From Serripes groenlandicus (lineage: Eukaryota > Mollusca > Bivalvia > Cardiida > Cardiidae): 64,000 nt of DNA. Where the stretch lies: contig JASEVX010000010.1 of the NCBI GenBank assembly GCA_031761405.1, positions 6,379,044 to 6,443,043 of the forward strand, given 5' to 3'. The notes under the pieces were generated by a model. It worked only from the letters and a program-made list of their open reading frames with translations, searched no databases and was not told the origin of the DNA. Below are positions 37,940 to 49,605 of the stretch, one piece after another (positions within the stretch are counted from its first letter, which is position 1; each line of letters begins with the position of its first letter). A program made the translations under genes and the position numbers.

Positions 37940-40900
37940 ATGAGGTTTTTAGAAATAAATTCAGACATTAAATTGTTGGAAACGGGTGTGAAAAACAAAT
38001 GGAGATGGGAATGGATAGAAGAGAGAGATACGCATGGTCAGATATTTGGAGAGTGGTTGAAGAAAATAGATGTAGCTGGAATGGCGTTTTGTGACGTATG
38101 CGGAAAGACAATCAATTATAGATCCAGTGGGAAAAAGGCTTTTAGTGTGCATGCTGAGGATTCAAATCATAAAGCAAAGCTTAGGATAATAAAATCAAAC
38201 CAGGTAAAGAGTTTTTTATCTATCTAGCTGGGAAAAGGTGGTATTATGAACACTGACAATTGTCACGAATGTCAATTTGTAATGACTATTATGATTCATA
38301 ATACCGCACCAAATCTTTTTCTTTTCCAACTCTTTTTAAAGGTCTGTGATAGGTTATAATTTAAAATGAGCTCGCCATAGGGGAAGTGCTGCCCATTTTT
38401 TTGGTAAATGTGGACTTCGTTTATTTTTGACATTTTTATGCTTTATTTTTGGGGTTTTTATGCCAGTTTTTCCCCCCGACTATATTGAATATTTCCTTTG
38501 TTTTGATAACACCAGTCACTTAAAAACTTGAAGAGATCGAGCTATAGATAGTTGTTTTTAAAAACACAAAAATTCTTATGATTCCAGGTACTACCAGGGT
38601 CTTCCAAAGCTAAACCAGAGACGGAGTCTATGCAGAATAGAGTCGCAAAACATAGAGCAATTGCAGCTGCTTTTATTAGTGAACATTGTCTCCCATTCAC
38701 CCTAGCAGAGGACTTGATCAATTTAGCCAAACGATTGAGCCAGGATAAACCTGCACTTGACAAGACAACTTTATCAAAATCAAGTGCAACCTACATTAAT
38801 ACTCATGGTGTTGGGAAAAGCTTTAAGGATGAATTGAAGCAGAAATTGAAAGGCCAAATGTTATCTCTAAACATTGATGAGGCAACAAACAATAACAATG
38901 ACAAAATCTTAAATGTTATAGTTCAATATTATGATGAGGAAGAAAGCCAAGTTGCACTAAGACATTTGGGATCACGAAAACAAAATCTAGCTACAGCAGC
39001 CAACATCATGGGATCTCTGCAAAGTATTCTTCAGGAATATGACATTGAATGGTGCCAGATAATAAGTATACTGATGGATAACTGTAGCACAATGAGAGGG
39101 AAAAGGGGCGGTGTGGAAGCGCTAGTGCGTGAGGAAAACCCCAATCTACTTGATGTAAGCGGATGCACAGTGCACATGATAAACAATGTGGCGAAGACAC
39201 TGCTTAGCACTGTTGATGAAGGTGTTCAATCATTCTGTTCCGACCTGTTTTATGACATAGAAGAGTCACCCAAAGTAAGACAGTTGTTCCATGAACTTCA
39301 GACACTTATGAATGCAACGACACCCAAGCATCTTGTTCGTCCAATATCTAGTAGATTCCTGCAGATGCTTGATGTTGCCACTCGAGTGATTGATCTACAG
39401 GATTATCTCATGGTGTACTACTACAGCTTTCTGTCAGAGAAAGAAAAAACACAATACAGGTTTGTACTGACAAAACAATACTGAACTTGTTTCATTTAAT
39501 TTATAGTTATTATAGAGCTTGTCAATAATTCTTAAAATAATTTAATAATTATGTAAAGAACTTATCAGAAAATGAAAACAAATCATTGTTTTATTTTTTA
39601 AGCAGTTTATTTATATTGTGTAATAGTTTAGTTATTAAATAAATTCAATGTTAACAACTTAATCAGAAGTTGAAAACAACAACATTGTTTATTAATAGTT
39701 ATCTATAATTTAGTACATGTATTCACTGATACTGTCTCTGCTTTAATTCTTCTTTGCTCTTTTTTTTTCAAGGCTTTATTCATTTAATTCATGTGTTTTC
39801 TGTCTAGATATATAACATTATGGCAATATGTACTCAGAAAAATAACACAACATACATGTAAACTAGCAGTAACTGTGAAACTTAATTTACTGTTTACATA
39901 TTTTCAGAGCATATATTAAAGGAATATTATTTTAACTAGTAATTTATTTTATCCTACATAAACATCATGTAAGATTTTTTTTAAAATTATAAAGCATTAA
40001 TATTACTTTAATTTATAAATTAGAACCTCTAGATAGTGATTTTATTCTTAAATAGTTAATGTCACAACTGTTCATGTCACTTAATTTGATCTTGTGTTTT
40101 TCAGGATGGTTGTAAGTCGGATATTTCAAGATCACAAGGTGTCTGATGAAGCTCAAGCAGCAATAATTCTTCTTCAAATAGCTCAAGAAAAACAACAGAA
40201 GTCGGCAACGAGCAATGACAGAAAAGAAAGGATCCTAAATCACTTGTTTCAGCATAAGAGAGAAACCCTTATCAAGCTTAATCTGTTCAGGGGATTACTG
40301 AGTGTATTCCATGGATATGTTAAGGAATTTCAGTCGGAGAAGCCTCTCATTCACACGCTCCATGGCCGAATGTATGATGTTACAACAGAGCTACTGGCAT
40401 TCTTCATAAAGCCAGAGTTCATTCCTGATCATAGCGTAAGGAAACTAAAGAAGCTGGATCTAACAGATAGTCATTTCCACAAATCTGACAAGGACATGAG
40501 TGTTGGGAAGTATGCCTACGCAGACCTGAACAAGGCCAGACTGGACAAAACATGCAGTCATTGGGTTACCAGATTGTACAGTCGACTAAGAACAGGGTAC
40601 ATCAAGGCTGCAAAGAAACTGCTCCAACTACCACTTGACAATAAAACAATACGCCTACAATGTCAGTGTTAGATCCAACGATGGTTGGTCATCACCAGGT
40701 AGCATCATCCTTCAAGGAGCTGGCCAATAAGCTGCCACAGTTATTCACAACAGAAAATAATGGTCAGCTGTCAATGGAGGTCGACCGGTACACTGTAGAC
40801 AGCCAAGTAAAGGACCTGTCGGAGGCTTACAAGGAAGATGAGAGAATCGACACTGGTTATTGGTCAAAGGTCTTCTCTCTGAAAAATCATGAAAAAGTAC

Positions 40901-41307
40901 GGTATCCAATGCTAAAGGAGCTTGTCATGGCTACGTTATCTATATTCAGTGGACCATTAATTGAATCAACATTTAATATCATGGACGATATTGTGGAGAA
41001 AGATAGAACAAAACTAACAGTGGTTAATTATGAGGCAGTAGCCATTGTGAAGACTGTACTTCGTAAAAAGAAAGTGAAAAGTACAAACATGCAGATTAAC
41101 AACCACATGAAAGCTGCCTGTATAAGCGCCTATGACACCTACAGAAAATACCTTAAAAGTAAAAAAGAAGAAGAACTGAAAAAACATGAGGAAAAGTTGA
41201 GCAGCTCGGTACACATCCTAAAGATGGAAAAAGCTAAAAAGCTTGCAAAATTGGTAAGACTGAAAAACAGGGTTGTGTCAAAGAACAGTAAAAAAAAGGA
41301 AGAGTGA
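37940..41307 (+). pseudogene. hAT-superfamily transposase gene, three exons, one frameshift
   Basis: A DNA transposase inserted within the Gypsy element. Exon 1 (37940-38203) has a BED-like zinc finger (FCDVCGK ... HAEDSNH). Exon 2 (38588-39459) has the catalytic parts: LSLNIDEATNN, then ILMDNCSTMRGKRGGVEAL and CTVHMINN. Exon 3 (from 40105) runs to a frameshift at about 40660, where two overlapping frames meet, and continues to 41307. The C-terminal hAT dimerisation region is FSGPLIESTFNIMDDI. Phases (0, then 2) agree at both introns. Apart from the single shift it is intact, so it may have been active recently; a sequencing error is possible. Confidence 0.8.
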
Positions 41308-41309
41308 GG

Positions 41310-41725
41310 CAAGTGAAAGTAATAAACGATGGAAAAGAATCAAATTAGCTTAAGATCAACAATGTTAGTGTCATGATTACATCAGAATAAAATTATTTGG
41401 TTATGTTTTTGATAACTTATTAGGAGTCTGGGTAATCCTTCATTTTCCATCCAATGCTTTGTTTTGAATTAAATTGAAAAAGGTTTTTCAAAAATGTCTT
41501 TACTTGTTTGAAAATATTTTAGAATTATTATGTTTTGCAATGATTTGTGTCAAGTAAAAACTTGTGTATAAACATATTTCAGAAGCTTCCAAAGGTCTTC
41601 AATTTGGTCATTTTCTCTCAGCTTCAGGGGGGCTTCGCCCCCCAGGACCCCCCACAAGGGCTTTGCCCTCTGCGGCCCCAAGCTTTTTTTTTCAGGATTT
41701 CCAATTTTTTTTACTTTCACCCATG
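41310..41725. other. 3' end region of the hAT-like element
   Basis: Contains the palindrome ggggggcttcgcccccc with caggaccccccac, a typical non-coding tail of such elements in invertebrates. I could not find the TIR or 8-bp TSD, so the exact border with Gypsy pol is open. Confidence 0.4.
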
Positions 41726-43233
41726 TAAACGAAACACAGCCGACTGGAGCTGCCAGTGAAGGAAGTGAAGATGAATACACGTTTAGTATTGGGGGTTCAA
41801 GTGACAGTGGGAAAACAATTGTAAATGTGGGTGGTGTAGACATACCAATGATCATTGACTCGGGGGCAACTAGTAATATTGTTGACCGCAGCACATGGGA
41901 ACACTTGAAACACAACAAGGTAACATGCAAGTCAAACAAATCAACTTAACAAATATTTGCATATGGTAGTGTCAAACCCTTAACTGTAGCAGGGAGCTTC
42001 AAAGCAACCATTCAACATGGGGATAATATCTTTAATGAAGTGGAATTTCTCGTTTTTGAAGAAAATGACAGTCCTTGCTTGGTAGGGAGACTGCTGTTGC
42101 TCTTTGTGTTCTATGTCTCAAACCGGAAGCAGCAGTGAACACAATTAACACTGATAAGGAAATATGTGAACAGAAATTTCCCAAATTATTTGAAGGGGTT
42201 GGCAAATACAAAAACTTTCAACTTCATGTGCCAGTAAACAAGGACGTTACTCCAGTTGCGCAGCCAGTGAGACGGGTTCCATATCATCTTAGGGTCAAGC
42301 TGGATGACAAATTAAACGAGCTTGAGAAAGCGGACATTATCGAAAGGTGGGAAGGTCCAAGCACCTGGGCGTCTCCACTGGTGTGTGTTCCGAAATCCAA
42401 TTTAGAGGAAGTTTGCATCTATGTTGACATGAGGCGAGCCAATGAAGCCGTGATCCGAGAGAAACATCCAATACCGATTGAAAATGTAATGCAGGACTTG
42501 AACAAAAGAAGTGTCTTCAGCAAGTTAGATCTTCGATGGGGCTATCATCAGATCGAGTTGGATGACAAATCCAGGGAAATAACAACTTTCAGCATCCATC
42601 GGGACTGTTACAAGCGCTTGATCTTCGGGATCAGTTGTGCATCAGAAATGTACCAACAACTGTTTAATGAATGCAAGGGTGTACACAATATTCTAGACAC
42701 CATAATTGTGCATGGTGCTAGTGTAGAAGAGCACAATAAGAGACTAAACAATGTGTTACAAATTCTAAACAAAAATCGTCTGACCTTGAATAAAGGCAAA
42801 TATCAGTTTGGGGTAAACAAGTTGGTCTTCATGGGGCATTTCTTGTCAGATAGGGGTGTAGGGCAAGCTGAGAGTAAAATCACGGCAATCCTGAATGCTC
42901 GTGAACCGAAAAACACGTCCGAGTTCTAGATTCATTCCTGACTTTAGTACCGTGTCAGCACCGTTACGCGAGCTGACAAAGAAAAACGCTCCATTCGAAT
43001 AGGTAGACGAAGGGAAAAAGTCGTTTGAACAGCTTAAGAAACTTCTGTTTTCTGCTAAAGTGCTAGGTTATTACGATATCGAGGCCGAAACACAGGTTAT
43101 CGCCGATGCGAGCCCTGTTGGGCTAGGAGCGGTTTTAGTGCAGAAGCAAAAGGTAGAATTCCGAGTCATCTGCTATGCTAGAAAATCCTTAAGTGATGTT
43201 GAACGAAGGTACTCACAAACAGAACAAGAGCGC
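41726..43233 (+). pseudogene. Gypsy pol remnant: protease, reverse transcriptase, first part of RNase H
   Basis: Protease with IIDSGATSNIVD at about 41845-41880, broken by a stop near 41948. RT from 42075 to 42929: WASPLVCVPKS, FSKLDLRWGYHQIEL, then LDTIIVHG where the YxDD catalytic box should be, so both the tyrosine and the second aspartate are lost. RNase H begins about 43060 (VIADASPVGLGAVLVQ) and is interrupted at 43233. Defective by several breaks. Confidence 0.8.
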
Positions 43234-44044
43234 CAAATGTCACAAAATACGCCCGTCCTGTTTTTTTGAGACCAATTAAGTATAGTGATAATTGATTGTA
43301 CATCAGGCAAATTTAGAGAGCAGACACTGTTAGTACAGTTTTGGCCATTTCGAGGGGCATAAGTGTGTATTGACTAAGATAACGTGGTAAGTTATCAAAC
43401 TTGTCCAAGATATTATGCCAATACACATTCTGACCAAATTTGGTGATGATTGGACAAAGGCTTCTAAAGTTATTGAGCTGACAAGACCAATTTAAGGTAA
43501 TTTCTATAATTAAAGGGCGATAACTCTCGATTGACTAAAGCAATATGGCTAGTTATCGAACTTGTTCGAGATATTATGCCAATACACATTCTGACCAAAT
43601 TTGGTGAAGCTTGGACAAAGGCTTCTAAAGTTATTGAGCTGACAATCCCAAATTTAGGTAATTTCTTTAATAAAAGGGCGATAACTCTTGATTGACTAAA
43701 GCGATATAGCTAGTTATCGAACCTTTCCGAGATATTATGCCAATACATATTCTTACTAAATTTGGTGATGGTTGGACAAAGGCTTCTAAAGTTATTGAGC
43801 TGACAAGACCAATTTTAGGTAATTTCTATAATTAAAGAGCGATAACTCTCAATTGACTAAAGCGATATGGCTAGTTATCAAACTTGTCCGAGATATTATG
43901 TCAATTCACATTCTGACTAAATTTGGTGATGATTGGACAAAGGCTTCTAAAGTTATTGAGCTGACAACATACTGGAACCCGCACGCCCGCACGCCGCAGG
44001 TAATACTATAATACGATCCGTTTTTTTCAAAACGGACGTATAAA
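43234..44044. mobile_element. Satellite-cored insertion in Gypsy RNase H
   Basis: 811 bp with imperfect inverted ends (TACGCCCGTCCTGTTTTTTT / tttttttcaaaacggacgta). It is flanked by AAGAGCGC (43226-43233) and AAGAAGCGC (44045-44053). Core: four units of about 161 bp (gatattatgccaatacacat at about 43409, 43570, 43731, 43892). Confidence 0.7.
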
Positions 44045-44242
44045 AAGAAGCGCTAGGTCTTGTTTGGGCGTGTGAACTTTTTCATGCTTACTTGTTTGGC
44101 ACCAAGTTCAAGTTATTAACAGATTATAAGCCATTATAATTAATTTACTCGCCACGGTCGAAACCGAGTGCGCGATTTGAGCGATTGGTTCTTCGGTTGC
44201 AACTGTACAACTACACGGTTTGGAATATTCCAGGGAAGAAAA
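44045..44242 (+). pseudogene. Gypsy RNase H, second part
   Basis: Continues directly in sense after the insertion: EALGLVWACELFHAYLFGTK, LLTDYKPL, then a stop and RFERLVLRLQLYNYTVW and IPGKK. It stops abruptly at 44242, where the next hAT-like relic begins; integrase is missing. Confidence 0.75.
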
Positions 44243-45693
44243 GGGAGTAAGATATGTAAGATATTGGAATAATGGTATTGTTAAAACAAGGTACTTTGGT
44301 TGCCAGTTTCTTGGTCATGCTACAGCAAAGGATATGCTTGAACATTTTCTCAAAGGGATTGGTGATCTACAAAACCAGGTAAAAAACATGTTACAGATAT
44401 CCATGGATGGTCCAAATGTTAACTAGAATTGTTTGATATGATTATCACTAAAATTTAAAGTGACTTCTCTGTGTGTTTAATAAACATTGGGTCATGTGGT
44501 CTTCATATTGTACATTATAACATAATGAATTTAAAGGAGGGTGTCAGGCAACCAGCTGGGATGTTTCGTCTATACTACCTGTTCAAGGACAGTCCTGCAA
44601 GGAAAGAAGATTATCAGAAAAGTAGTGATTCTACTATAATGCCAATGAAGTTTGTTAAAACATAAGTGTATGGAAAATGTCCCTGTTGTTGACAGGGCTA
44701 TTATTGTGTGTGAAAATATTGGAAAATATGTTTGGTCAAAAAAAGAAATACTACCTGTTCAAGGACAGTCCTGCAAGGAAAGAAGATTATCAGAAAAGTA
44801 GTGATTCTACTAAAATGCCAATGAAGTTTGTTAAAACATAGGTGTATGGAAAATGTCCCTGTTGTTGACAGGGCTATTATTGTGTGTGAAAATATTGGAA
44901 AATATGTTTGGTCAAAAAAAGAAATTTGCAAAACCAACATGCAAGTCATTTGAAAATGTATCAGCTGCATTAAAAGACAAGCTTATCCGGGCAAAGTTTG
45001 AATTTTTCAGACTTGCAAGCCTTTCTTGGTAACTTTCAAACAGATAAACCAATGGTGCCCTTTCTTTACAGTAAACTTTTATGTATAATCAGAGGACTGA
45101 TGGAAAGAGTGATTAAACCACAAAATCTTTCTGAATCAACAGGGACAAAACTGCTTAGAATTGACTTAGAGGACAGTTCTGTACTGATTGAACACACAAA
45201 GATTGACATTGGGTTCTCAACAGAAAAGGCTTTGAAGGAGAGTGTCAAAGAGAACAAACTGATTGAGAGACAGGTTATGGAGTTTCAAGTTCAATGCAGA
45301 AACTTTGTTCTAAAACTGCTTAAAAAGCTTCTTGAAAAGTGTCCTGCTATATACTCTTTAGTTCAACATCTAGCCTATCTTGACCCAAGAAAATGGCTGA
45401 AAATAAAGACGGATGTAAAGACAAGCTGAAGAGACTTTTGACACAACTTGTGGCACATAAAAGAATAAATGAGAGAGACTGTGACGAATGCATCAAACAG
45501 TATTGTGACTTCATTGAAAATATACCATCAGTAGGGTCTGCAAAATTCACTGAGTTCAATCCAAATGACAGCTTGGATGAATTTTACTCTACTCACATGT
45601 CAGGGGTGTCATACAGCAAAATATTTGATGTTTTGAAACTGCTGCTATTGCTGTCCCATGGGACAGTGGAAAGGGGTTTTTCTGTCAACAATT
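44243..45693 (+). pseudogene. Second hAT-like transposase relic
   Basis: Fragments in several frames: RYVRYWNNGIVKTRYFGCQF, LQISMDGPNVN, CLINIGSCGLHIVH, then about 45000-45430 (FYSKLLCIIRG-like, FSTEKALKESVKEN), and finally LLLLSHGTVERGFSVNN, the hAT C-terminal GFS motif. The order is that of a hAT-like transposase family different from the one at 37940. Many breaks. A 176-bp block is tandemly duplicated (44574 and 44750). Confidence 0.65.
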
Positions 45694-45985
45694 GATTGAT
45701 TGATTGGGGTTTAACACCGTTTTTAACAATTTCTCAGTTATATCACGGCGGCCAGTTCTCCTACTCATGCATTTCCTGGTTTTCTCACACCAGTACTCCA
45801 CACAACAATCTTCCCAAGCAACTGGCTGCTTTTCCACATAGACTTAGCCCATTGGTGGAAGACGAATGACGCATGTCGCATTGACTTTTGTCAATTATCG
45901 GAAAAAAGTTGGCCAAGCCGGGATTCAAACTCACAACCCCTGGATTGACAGCCCGCGTCGCTACCGACTGAGCTACCGGGGCTCG
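45692..45985 (-). mobile_element. tRNA-derived SINE, full length
   Basis: On the minus strand the head is gccccggtagctcagtcggt ... gagtttgaatcccggct with clear A and B boxes. The body ends tcaatcaatcaat at 45692. It abuts the hAT-like relic. Confidence 0.85.
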
Positions 45986-46139
45986 GCTCTGGCAACATGG
46001 TGGAAGACTTGGTTGATTAAAATTGGAACCAGTTAATCAGTGTTTTACACATACTGGCGTCGACCTGTGTAAAGAAAGTTTACCCAGTTAAGTTAACTCT
46101 GTGGTAATGTAGAATGGGCTCTATACACATGTTCATCAG

Positions 46140-46378
46140 GTTTGGTTGTTAGGGGTTTAACGCCGTTTTTAACAATTTCTCAGTTATATCACGGCGGCCA
46201 GTTCACCTACTCATGAATTTCCTGGTTTGCTCACACCAGTACTCCACACAACAATCTTCCCAAGCAACTGGCTGCTTTTCCACATAGACTAAGCCCATTG
46301 GTGGAAGACAAATGACGCATGTCGCATCGACTTTTGTGGCCGAGCCGGGATTCGAACTCACAACCCCTGGATCAAATT
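46140..46378 (-). mobile_element. tRNA-derived SINE, 5'-truncated
   Basis: Same family as the copy at 45692 (cgccgtttttaacaatttct ... ccgggattcgaactcacaac). It ends at 46378 before the A box. 46380-46780 holds further repeat-like text without a gene. Confidence 0.75.
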
Positions 46379-46795
46379 TGGTAAAGATTGGACAAGAATG
46401 AATCAATGATTGGGGTTTTAAGGCCCGTCGTCTTCAACAGTCTTTTTTTGGCGCTTAAGCTTAAGAAATTACATTTTGAAATGTAAATCTAAACAAGGAG
46501 ACAAATACGTTTAACATGATGAATGACATACCTAACACAATGATAAAAATATCCGATTCAATAACAAAAAAAGCAAAAAGCAAAAAAACGAGTATGTATA
46601 ATAAACAAATAAAAACGAGTTAGGGGATGTCTTACGAGCATTATAAAACTAATAAATTTAAAACATAATTGGACAAGGCTAATTTGGTCATTTTTTTATA
46701 ATCCAAGGGCCATAACTCAAATGTGCCCTTGGCGATGAGGCTTGTTATCAAACATAGCCGAAACAGTATACCAACCAACACATTGGACAAGTTAA

Positions 46796-47020
46796 CCCTT
46801 TCCCTCATATAGATGCTTTCTGATGCCTCTGCAGCAGACGGCTTTTTGAAAACATAGTGACAAAAGAAGAAATTGCACAAAACGTGCAATTTCTCCTTTT
46901 GCCACAATGTTTTCCACTTTTTGTCATCATAGGTTATCCATTCAATTATAAAGATTTTCTATGTTTTGACAAAATACGTTCAAAGTCGTCTGCTGCAGAA
47001 TTGTCGTATGAGGGAAAGGG
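46796..47020 (+). mobile_element. TTAA MITE, full length
   Basis: TTAA 46792-46795 and 47021-47024; core gcacaaaacgtgc; a 3-bp duplication (tcatcat). Confidence 0.9.
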
Positions 47021-47074
47021 TTAAGTGAAGATCGGATGAAAACTGTTTGACTTCGACCCACCGCAGGTGTTCCC

Positions 47075-47450
47075 AGGTATTATTATGGTCGTATAAAAAT
47101 AGCTTAACCCTTTCCCTCATACGACAGTTCTGCAGCAGACAACTTTGAACGTATTTTGTCAAAACATAGAAAATCTCTATAATTAAATGGATAACCTATG
47201 TCAAATGGTATTATTATGGTCGTATATAAAAAGTGCAATTGCTTAACCCTTCCCTCATACGACAATTCTGCAGCAGACGACTTTGAACGTATTTTGTCAA
47301 AACATAGAAAACTCTATAATTAAATGGATAACATAAAGTGGAAAACATTGTGTCAAAAGGAGAAATTGCACGTTTTGTGCAATTTCTTCTTTTGTCACTA
47401 TGTTTTCAAAAAGCCGTCTGCTGCAGAGGCGTCAGAAAGCGTCTATAGGG
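47075..47450 (-). repeat. Two-copy head-to-tail duplication of flank plus MITE
   Basis: ggtattattatggtcgtat plus TTAA plus the left 98 bp of a MITE (47108-47205) is followed by the same flank (47210-47242), TTAA and a complete MITE (47247-47450). Both MITE copies share attaaatgg, so they are sister copies. Confidence 0.85.
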
Positions 47451-47454
47451 TTAA

Positions 47455-47640
47455 CCTTTTCCCACATACAAAAAATCTGCAGCAGACGACATTGAAAACA
47501 TGGTGACAAAATCCTGAAAAATCTCCATAAAAGATGGTTTAATTGTTAAATAAAGTTGAAAACTTTGTTGCCAAAGGGGAAATTGCTTCAAAGGTCGTCT
47601 GCTGCTATTGCCTCAAAATGCGACTGCAGGTGGGAAAGGG
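47455..47640 (-). mobile_element. TTAA MITE, older copy
   Basis: Shares the TTAA at 47451-47454 with the preceding element. CCTTTTCCCACATAC ... GGTGGGAAAGGG. Confidence 0.75.
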
Positions 47641-47842
47641 TTAAAAGAAACAAGATCTTTATCACAATATTTTCTACTCTTGTTTCTAAATTCTACTTTA
47701 ATTGTCTGAATAGACAGACCACCATTCAACCCCGAAATAACATTATAATTTAAAACAGTTTTTGAATGACAATATATCAGGTTATGTGTTGATTGCATCT
47801 TTGGTATCCACTTAATAAATGTTCTTTGATTTTGAAGATTCC

Positions 47843-48574
47843 TCAGTTTTCTGAACTAATTTTCTTTTGATGTTTATACTCGGTCACTGTGTTGTGTACA
47901 TACAGGGATGGCTGGTGCGAGCCTGGGTGTCGAATGTTTGGTATTAAAGCCTCGCTACTTGAAACGGTTGAGCCATTGTCTAAATTTGAATGATTATCTT
48001 CATCCTTATGAATATGATCACTGCCTTTACCATATTTCACGTAGGAGTAATACCAGTCAAAAATGAACGATACACAGTTATCAAACAACACTCTGTATTT
48101 CGTTGGCAAGAAGTAAAAATTAAATATTTGAGCTGGGGGCCAGACTATCCAATCTGCCTTGTACAGTGTCACTCCTTTATGTAAAACTTCATCTTTCAAC
48201 TCACTTTTTCTCTTGCCTTCCAAATATGATGTGATGAACAAAAATGAACCAATAACTACCGGCGAGCAAATAAACTGATCAATGACAAGCTTCTTTGCCA
48301 CTGTTCTAAATGATCGTCCAGGCAACCATCTATCTAAAAATATATACCAATAATGACATGCTGGACCAATTACGAATCCTGATAAACCCACATCCCTGGA
48401 ACGACTCGAATTCCAACCCGGTATTTCCTTCTTGTAAATTTGAAACTTTTGTTGAAGTCCGTCCCCTACGAATGACATGAGCACAGATATCCCAGTGTTT
48501 GTATAAAGAAGGTATTTACTGGAGAACGAGACCTTGGCACATCGTTTGAGTGCACTTATCGTCAAAGTTAACAT
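47843..48574 (-). CDS. MPV17L2: Mpv17-like protein 2 (Mpv17/PMP22 family)
   Basis: An integral membrane protein of the Mpv17/PMP22 family. In vertebrates MPV17L2 is in the mitochondrial inner membrane and is needed for mitoribosome assembly. The 243-residue frame has KYLLYTNTGISVLMSFVGDG near residues 20-40, GPACHYWYIFLDR near 75, and DQFICSPVVIG. The family signature WPPAQIFNFYFLPTKYR follows, then WYYSYVKY. After residue 170 there is a hydrophilic, low-complexity tail of about 70 residues, longer than usual. The whole coding region is in one exon. An acceptor (tttcag at 48600-48595) sits 20 nt before the ATG, which suggests an upstream non-coding exon rather than a retrocopy. A clean MITE (48620-48825) lies just upstream of that acceptor. 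The neighbours give no functional hint. Confidence 0.9.
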   Translation of the reverse strand: MLTLTISALKRCAKVSFSSKYLLYTNTGISVLMSFVGDGLQQKFQIYKKEIPGWNSSRSRDVGLSGFVIGPACHYWYIFLDRWLPGRSFRTVAKKLVIDQFICSPVVIGSFLFITSYLEGKRKSELKDEVLHKGVTLYKADWIVWPPAQIFNFYFLPTKYRVLFDNCVSFIFDWYYSYVKYGKGSDHIHKDEDNHSNLDNGSTVSSSEALIPNIRHPGSHQPSLYVHNTVTEYKHQKKISSEN

Positions 48575-48619
48575 GTTGGATTGTCACTTTGTACCTGAAA
48601 GAATGAAAGCCATAATGAA

Positions 48620-48825
48620 CCCTTTCCCTCATACGACAGACGGCTTTGAACATATTTTGTCAAAAAATAGAAAATCTCTATCATTGAATGGCTAACCTAT
48701 GACTAAAAGTGGAAAACATTGTTGGAAAAGATGAAATTGCTTGTTTTGAGCAATTTCTTCTTTTGTCACTATGTTTTCAAAAAGCTGTCTGCTGCAGAGG
48801 CGTCAGAAAGCGTCTATATGAGGGG
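48620..48825 (-). mobile_element. TTAA MITE directly upstream of the MPV17L2 acceptor
   Basis: CCCTTTCCCTCATACGAC ... TATATGAGGGG, TTAA on the right, TGAA on the left. About 22 nt from the acceptor at 48595-48597. Confidence 0.85.
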
Positions 48826-48871
48826 TTAATTATCACAGGAGTCTGGTGAAAAGGGGTCCTGTTCCTTTTAA

Positions 48872-49500
48872 TCCTTTCCCTAAATGTAGACACCTCCGCA
48901 GCAGGCGACTTTTGAAAACATTGAGGCAACAGGAGAAATTATTCATGAGCAATTTCCCCCTTTTGCATCAGTGTTTTCAACTTCGTCCAAAAGCTGTTCT
49001 TTCATTTATAAAGTTTCCATATAATTTGTCTATATGTTTTCAAAGTTGTCTACTGTAGATTTGTTGTATGTGGGAAAGGGTTAAGATCAGTAAAGACTAA
49101 GACAAGGCCTTCCCACATATTGCTGTCTTAAAGCTTCAACTGTTGGCCTACGAGCCCAAGTATAGCCCCAATTTATTCTATTCAAAATCATGTGCATGCA
49201 ACTAGACCCCTTTAGATCTAAGTGGACTTAATCCTTTTACACATATAGACACTTTCTTGCGCCTCTGAAGCAGAACACTTTTGAAAACATAATGTCGTTT
49301 TTAACTCTATTTATTATTATTTAATAATTTTAATCACATTTATGAAGATTTCATCACGTTTTTGCCAAAATTGTTATCAAAGTCTTGTGCTGCAAAATAG
49401 ATATATGTTGAAAAGGGTAAAAATTATAAATTTAACCTATGAAAGACAACTTTTGACTGCTCTGCAGTAATTAAACTGCTCAAAATGAATTATGAAAGTT
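48872..49500 (+). mobile_element. Three TTAA MITE copies of decreasing quality
   Basis: 48872-49080 (clear ends), about 49228-49428 (old) and about 49440-49540 (scrap). 49090-49220 is unrecognised. Confidence 0.55.
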
Positions 49501-49605
49501 TTCTCCTTTGCCTAAATTTTTTTTCAATTCTGTATTAAATTCATTCTGTTCTAATTATTACATAATTTATATATTTCAGAAGCAGATAAGTAATGGGTTT
49601 AAAGA

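Noticed and set aside
44701..44970. 89-residue minus ORF with internal repeat
   Set aside because: A shadow of the 176-bp duplication in the hAT-like relic.
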